Of a stretch of 64,000 bases of DNA, positions 58,063 to 64,000 are shown piece by piece. The notes beneath the pieces were generated by a model. It was not told the DNA's origin, did no database searches, and was given only the letters and a program-made list of their open reading frames with translations. This DNA comes from Combretum micranthum. Its lineage: Eukaryota; Streptophyta; Magnoliopsida; Myrtales; Combretaceae. The translations under genes were made by a program, and so were the position numbers. Within the stretch, counting starts at the first letter, position 1; each line of letters starts with the position of its first letter. Location: assembly GCA_024138025.1 (NCBI GenBank), contig JAMXBD010001196.1:372001-436000 (forward strand). Direction: 5' to 3'.

Positions 58063-59064
58063 GAGATAGTAACTAGACAAATGGGTGCAAGATTGACAAA
58101 CCTACAGATTCAACCTACTCTTATTGAAAGGATCAATGTAGCACCAGTAGAAGATCCAAGCATATATGAGATAAAGAAAATTGGCAGAGCACCTGAATTT
58201 CATGTTGATGAAGAAGGTGTTATGAGATACAAAGGAAGATTATGTGTGCTACAGCAAGGAGAATTTAAGAAGGAATTACTAAAAGAGGCACACTATTCTA
58301 GTTATTCCATTCGTCTTAGAGGTAACAAGATGTACAATGATCTAAAGAAGTTGTACTGGTAGAATAACATGAAGAAGGAAATAGCAAAGTATGTCTCCAA
58401 GTGCTATACTTGCCAATCGATTAACATTGAACATAGAAGACCGGCAGGTGAACTGAGGCCGTTACCAATACCTTAATGGAAGTGGGAGCACATAAATATG
58501 GATTTCATTAAAACTCTACCTAAGACCAGAAAAAAGTTTGATTCGGTATAGGTGGTTGTTGATAGACTGACCAAGGTAGCTTACTTTATACCGATTAAGA
58601 CTGGGTACAAATTGGAGTAGTTAGCAAGGTTGTATATCAAGGAGATAGTGGGTTGCATGGAATACCAGTATTTATAGTGTCAGATAGAGACTTTAAATTT
58701 GTTGGAAGATTCTGGAAAAGTCTGCATCAAGCCTTAGGCACCAAAGTTGTTTTTAACACAGCTTATCATCCTTAAACGGACAGACAATCTGAGAGGACCA
58801 TCCAAATTCTAGAAGACATGTTGAAAGCATGTGTTTTAGATTTGAAAGGTTGCTAGGATAAACAATTGTCAATGGTGGTATTTACTTACAACAATAGCTA
58901 TCAAGCATCACTTGGGATGCCACCATGTGAAACCTTATATGGTAGAAAGTGTTGATCTCCGAATCATTAGGATGAAATTAGTGATAGATAGATTTTGGGA
59001 CCAGAGCTAGTACAGGATGCTAATGATAAAGTCAAATTGATCAGACAAAAGTTACAAGCAGCCC
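58063..59064 (+). pseudogene. Integrase of the third gypsy element, cut by solo LTR B
   Basis: The zinc-binding region (HYSSYSIRLRGNKMYNDLKK, then CYTCQSINIEHRRPAGEL) and the core (VVDRLTKVAYFIPI, SDRDFKF, then DRQSERTIQILEDML) are readable across several stops. The text breaks after LQAAQS at 59064-59069, where the 4.87-kb LTR is inserted, and resumes at 63945. Confidence 0.83.
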
Positions 59065-59069
59065 AAAGT

Positions 59070-62000
59070 TGTCACGCCCCGAAGGGTACCCTAAACGTGG
59101 CAATCCGCCGTACATAATATTAAAGCCTAAGAATGACCACCTCAGTCACGCGAATGCTTCCATACTATGTACAAGGCGTCTAACACATGGAGGAGACTCA
59201 TCGGAGTAATACATTTTACATTGATATAGCTTGAGTAACAATGAAAAGGAAATACAAATTTACTATACTTCAGATACCAATCACTATACTTCATAATACA
59301 AATCATTAAACTTCAATTACACTTCATCAAAAGATTCTACTACGTAAAACTATTACAAGGCAAATAATAAAACTAGCTGGTAACTTCAAACATTCGTATT
59401 CTTCGCCGAAATCCGGAGTCATTCCCTGCTCCAACCAATTCGGTCCCCACTTTGCATTCTTGAAATAACCTAATCATTTAAACAACTATTGGGGTATAAG
59501 CTACACTAGCTTAGTGAGAATTCCCTTAGTTCCGTACCATAACAAGTTAAAAATCAGTCATATGCTATGCATGAATAAACACGTGAGCAAGCAATTATGC
59601 ATGGGCATCCGGAACCCACACACAGAACGGATTTACGCCCTCCGTATCTTGGGTTAGGAATGGTATTGAGTCTACACGACCGCATCTAGTCCCCAAGCCC
59701 TCGGCTCTTAGCACTCGACTCGGCTAGGCTCATCCAAGAATGCATCCACATGCGCCTTAGTACCCTGAATGAGCTCTGGCACCGGGTTCGTTATCCAAAC
59801 GAATCATCTACGGACCATACCGATCGACCTGCGTAGGAGTAGCATGCTACCAAATGCAATATGTCCAATGCGATGCATGACCAATTTAATTTTTTTCTTA
59901 GGTCACAAATATTTATACATTCTTTAGAGTGACCAACCAATATTACACATATAACAGAAATAATATGAAGTGCAGTTATTCAATCGAATCGTGGTTTCGA
60001 TATGCTTTAGTATTCTTTAGCATACATTCATCACAGTCTCATCATATATCCCATCCCCATTCATATCGATTTTTATCTTGTTCCTATAATTCTAATGCGA
60101 CTAACTACAAGCACAAACAAGGTAACAAAATAAGGAGAAAACTCACTCGGCCATTGGATCACCGGTCTTCTAGTAATAGTAATTCGGTGGTAGGGAATCG
60201 TCGATCTCGGGATCTCCTAAAAAGGAAGAAATACTCTAATAAGTATTTCATCACTTAACTAATCCAAACTATCTCATTCAAACTATCAAATTCGCAAATT
60301 GCGTCCTAAGCGGAAATTCCAACTTAAAACGGCCATAACTTGGTCATTTTAACTCGGAATCTCACAAATTATATATCGATTTCTATCTACTTCGAAAGAT
60401 CTATCTAATTCTAATATTATTTTCAAGTTTTGAAAACTTTGAAGCTTCGAAAAGTTGGGATCAGATTAGGCAGCAACAATTTCAATTTCCGAAAAATAGC
60501 TTTGTAAATGTTTGTAATGTTCCTACTATATAAATTAGCTATACATGTACTATGAGTGATTTCCTAACATGAATGGCATGAAATGAGTTTCATGTATGTA
60601 TGATCTTGATGATCTTTGGTAAAAGATAATTTGGAACTCCTTATTTTGCAAGACTTCAACTATAACTACTTTTTGAAAATCTAGTTTTCTAATTTTGATC
60701 ATTTCCATTCGTTTTGGATTTATTGCTTAAGAAAATATAATTATTTTTGTTAAAATTGAGTCTTCATTATATATATTACTTATGACCTTCATTTCTACAT
60801 AAAAATTTCCATTTTACACTTTGTAAATATGTTTTCCAATATGATTTACTCAAAAATCCGAATTTTAGAAAATCCACTTTTTGAATTATTCATTTGGGGA
60901 AAACTTGTTTAAAACATTAAAATTTAAGGCTTTACTATATCAATTACCTAAGGACTTCATTTAACACATAAAACTTGCAATTTGAGCTCAAATACTAAGT
61001 GATTACTTATGCATCATCTCAAATTACGAATTTGACAATTTGATCACTAGCTCAAATTTTTCCATTTTAATTCCATTACTTGTTTTACACATTACTCATG
61101 CCTAAACTCATTTTGACTTGTAAAAATCATTACTTAATGTACCTATTACCTATATACTTCATTTTTCACATAAAACATGAGTTTTGGAGTTGATACATGG
61201 GTTCTAAAAATTAGTCTTAGTTGGGATCCGAATTTACAAAATTCATTTTTGGTTATATCTTTTGATAAAATCTATCTAAACTCATGAAAATCCATTCCTT
61301 ACATATCATATCTTATAAGCCTTTCATTTCTTAAACAAAAACTTCATTTTTGAGTTGGAAAACATGTTTTTAAAATAGGCCTTGGCCAAAATCCGAAAAT
61401 AGAATTTTTATTTTGAAAATAACTTTTGGAAATCACTTTTGATTCTTGTAAAAAGAAGTCTTGATGATATACATATATTAAGCCTTCATTTTCTTAAGTA
61501 AAAATTACATTTTGACACTTGGAAAGTGGTTTTTCAATGGGGGTCTTGCCAAAATACGAATTTCACAATTTTGTTTGAGTTCATAACTAAGATCTATACT
61601 TAATATGAACATAAACATAAAACAAATGCATGGTAATAAGCTATAAACATCATGGATCTAAACTTTACTTATCAAAATTTCATTTATGGTATCTATACCC
61701 TAAGCCCTTCATTTTAAATGAAAAATATACATTTTGAAGTTGAAAAACCACTTTTCTAAATATGGTTCCATTTTCATCCGAATTTTCAAAAGTTGTTTTT
61801 GTTGAAAATGAAATAAATCTTGAGTTTCCTACAACTTCCTACCATCATCATGCTATCACAAGTCATCCATGAACATAAAACAAAGTCTAATGCATTTTAT
61901 GAACTCAAAACTCTAGATCTAGTTTTCTAAACTAGTTTTAAGTGCATGAACACATGTGAATGAAGAATATATGCATAAAAAATAGGTAATAACAAAAATA

Positions 62001-63939
62001 ATAACTCATATAGCAAGATCTATGGCATAAACAAAAATCAAAGCTACAAAAAGTTAGATCTACAAAATATAATAACTTTAAACAAGAAAATAATTATAAT
62101 ACAAGGTAATAAAAGTGGAGAAGAGAAAGATTTCATTTTTGGCATCATCATCCTAAGCTTTTAAGCTTATGGAAGTTCATTTGATGCATGAAACCTTCAT
62201 TACACTTTACCTATATCACCTATGGAAGCTTTGAGAAGAAGATTTGCTTAAAAATCTTCAAGAAATATGTGTGGAAGCTTAAGAATGGAATGGGGGCAGC
62301 TTGGTTATGGTAAGAAACAAGAACAAAATGAAGAGGAAAAGAGAGGAAAAAGAGAGAGAAAAGCTAAGGAATAAAAGAGGGAAGAAGGAGTAAATGAAGG
62401 AGAGAGAGAAATAAGTGTTTTAATTAATGAATGAAGAGAAAAAAAATAAAACAAGGCAGCCAAAATAGATGTGCTGCACGTGAATGTTGGGGGAGAGGAG
62501 AGAGAGGGTTTTGTTGAATTTTGACTCAAAATTAATTTGTGTAATAAATGTGTATGTGTAGCTTCTTTAAGAAGGAGTAGAATTTATTTATTTTAGTCAA
62601 AATAGGAGTAATTAAAGGACAATGGCAGCCAAAAGAAAAAAAAAAATCTGCCAAAGTGATTTAATAAAGTGTAAAAAGATTGAAGTGAAAAAGAAGTGAT
62701 GTGTGAAAGGTGTACTTGAAAAGATGGGTTGTAAGAGTACTTTCTTAATAAAATAAAACAAAATAAAATAAAATTAGAAAAATTATTCCAAATAATTGTA
62801 GCAGATTTTTCATAATTAAAATTAAATAATTATTTGAATTATTTTAGTATTTTAACAAATATGTTACCGTATGATCAAAATACGCGAATATGGGCTATAA
62901 ATAATATTTTTATAACCCGAAAAATTCTAAAAAATTATTTTATGAAAATAAAAATATTTTTAAATATTTTTCAATTATTAAATTATTTTATTTTATTTTT
63001 AGTATCGGGTCTTAACAGAATCTGATCCCGTAAAGACCCAAAACGAACTAAATTTTAGAAAAACAAAATTTCTATAACATATAAAATATTTATCTAAAAA
63101 TATAAGACTTTATAAGAATAATAAAATTTTGTAATAAAATAAAAATGAATAGCGCAAAAGACTAATCAATTACCGGTAATAATGGAAATACGATAAAAAG
63201 TTATAACTGTAACTTTTATAACCCGAAAAATTATATAACTGATATATTTAGAAATCTTATGAAATTACGAGTCTAACGGTACTATTGGTATATTTTTGAT
63301 ATCTCGAGCCCGGGACACGCTTTTCGAAGTCTGTATCCGAACGGGTTCGAAATAGGTCAAAAATTTACCAATCTGATATTTTTAAACAAACTCATATTAC
63401 TATGAGCTATTCTACATATTTAAACTACATCTCGGCCTCTAGGGTTAGGGGCGCTAGATTGCCGGACTTACGCTATTGTATTCCGGTTAGGGTTTCCGGG
63501 TGATTTTCCGGTTTAGACCTTTGCCAATTTGGAAACTGATATTTATGTTTATACAACATATTTAATTTGAGAAATTTATTTTAAATTTTATTTTTGTAAG
63601 TATTTAATATCTCTTAATGTTTTCGGAATTCTTGAATTGAGTTATATTTTCGAAAGTCAATCGTTATTTGCTTTTTAATAATTTGTTTTTGAGCTTTATT
63701 ACCGTTTTTATAAGTCGGAGTTAAATATGGAATTTTTCGTACGTCGTGGTTTTGAATTTGAAGACCACTGAGTTCTTATTTTATTGTTTAAAGATTTTCA
63801 TTTTCTCAAGATTAAGAAGTTTCTGAATTCGTTCGTGAATTAGGACTTATCGAAATTCGGTTTTAATTTGGAGTGATTTTTAGGGTTTATTTTCGAAGTT
63901 CATCTTGAAATTATTTACTGAAATTTTCCGGGGCTTACA
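59070..63939 (-). mobile_element. Solo LTR B, 4.87 kb, same family as solo LTR A
   Basis: It begins TGTCACGCCCCGAAGGGTAC and ends GGGGCTTACA. It is flanked by a perfect 5-bp duplication AAAGT (59065-59069 and 63940-63944). Its start, middle (59490-60260) and end (63290-63520) match solo LTR A in the same order. No gag-pol, primer site or internal second LTR is found, so it is a solo LTR. By analogy with LTR A its parent lay on the minus strand (start TGTAAGCCCC). Very long LTRs of this kind are typical of gypsy elements. Minus-strand frames at 62305-62529 are low-complexity. Confidence 0.83.
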
Positions 63940-63944
63940 AAAGT

Positions 63945-64000
63945 CATTAGAAAAGCTATGCTGATAAGCGAAGGAGACCTTTGGAATTTCAAGCAGGAGA
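63945..64000 (+). pseudogene. Integrase of the third gypsy element, resumed after solo LTR B
   Basis: The segment translates to KSYADKRRRPLEFQAG after one stop, the standard carboxy-terminal continuation of the integrase that stops at 59069. It runs off the window end. Confidence 0.85.

Larger units (their letters stand above)
53720..64000 (+). mobile_element. Third Ty3/gypsy element, decayed, runs off the window
   Basis: A 5' LTR ending GGGTGTTACA at 55788 is followed by a degraded tRNA-Met primer site (TCGATATCAAAG, about 55796-55807). Then come zinc knuckles, protease, reverse transcriptase, RNase H and integrase. The last is interrupted at 59070 by solo LTR B and resumes at 63945. The first part of gag is missing. 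The LTR is related to that of the outer element: the same tail layout and blocks such as GTGATACTAATGCTAGGA. Many stops occur. The 3' LTR lies beyond the window, so the LTR start is approximate. Confidence 0.85.

Noticed and set aside
62305..62529. Ser/Leu/Phe-rich minus-strand frame resembling a signal peptide
   Set aside because: It arises from a purine-rich GAGAGA tract inside solo LTR B. It is low-complexity, with no homologous frame in solo LTR A.
59070..63939. A complete retrotransposon between the AAAGT duplications
   Set aside because: No second LTR boundary, primer site or pol signal lies inside, and the whole segment aligns in order with solo LTR A.

Overview
The window looks like nuclear DNA of a flowering plant, probably a eudicot. 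It is AT-rich, contains no intact host gene that I can support, and is built almost entirely of plant-type LTR retrotransposons (Ty1/copia, Ty3/gypsy chromovirus, Ty3/gypsy Tat) and short non-autonomous DNA transposons. The species cannot be told from the sequence. No rRNA, tRNA or CRISPR locus was found.

Layout. 1-2400: AT-rich DNA with two microsatellites, a possible old LTR, and a hAT-type element (1171-1831) with a perfect 8-bp target duplication. About 2411-8480: a decayed Ty1/copia element whose 3' LTR carries a second hAT-type element (7816-8334). 8909-9759: a third hAT-type element, again with a perfect 8-bp duplication. 9760-13344: intergenic DNA with two further DNA-transposon candidates. 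13345-49039: one old Ty3/gypsy element (LTRs of about 1.75 kb, target duplication TATAT) swollen to 35.7 kb by later insertions. These are a minus-strand chromovirus at 16614-26580 (duplication ATCGA) and a solo LTR beginning at 28459 and ending at 47053 (duplication GTGAT). The solo LTR is itself split by a 15-kb Tat-lineage element at 30322-45393 (duplication CTAGT). 49045-53700: mostly featureless intergenic DNA with a hAT-type element and a tRNA-like SINE fragment. From about 53.7 kb to the window end: a third, heavily mutated gypsy element whose integrase is cut by a second, 4.87-kb solo LTR (59070-63939, duplication AAAGT) of the same family as the first.

The relative order of events can be read from the nesting: the outer gypsy element came first, then the chromovirus and the solo-LTR parent, and then the Tat element inside the solo LTR. 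All pol genes carry stops or frameshifts, so none of the elements looks autonomous now. The two younger elements (chromovirus and Tat) still have readable gag, protease, reverse transcriptase, RNase H and integrase.

The most unusual signal is in the 3' untranslated part of the Tat element. A tandem array of eleven short hairpins (42325-42664) has stem bases that change on both sides together while the loop stays similar, as expected if an RNA structure is kept. Other structured signals are hairpins near LTR ends, a tRNA-like segment inside the Tat LTR, and tandem repeats that differ in copy number between the two LTRs of one element.
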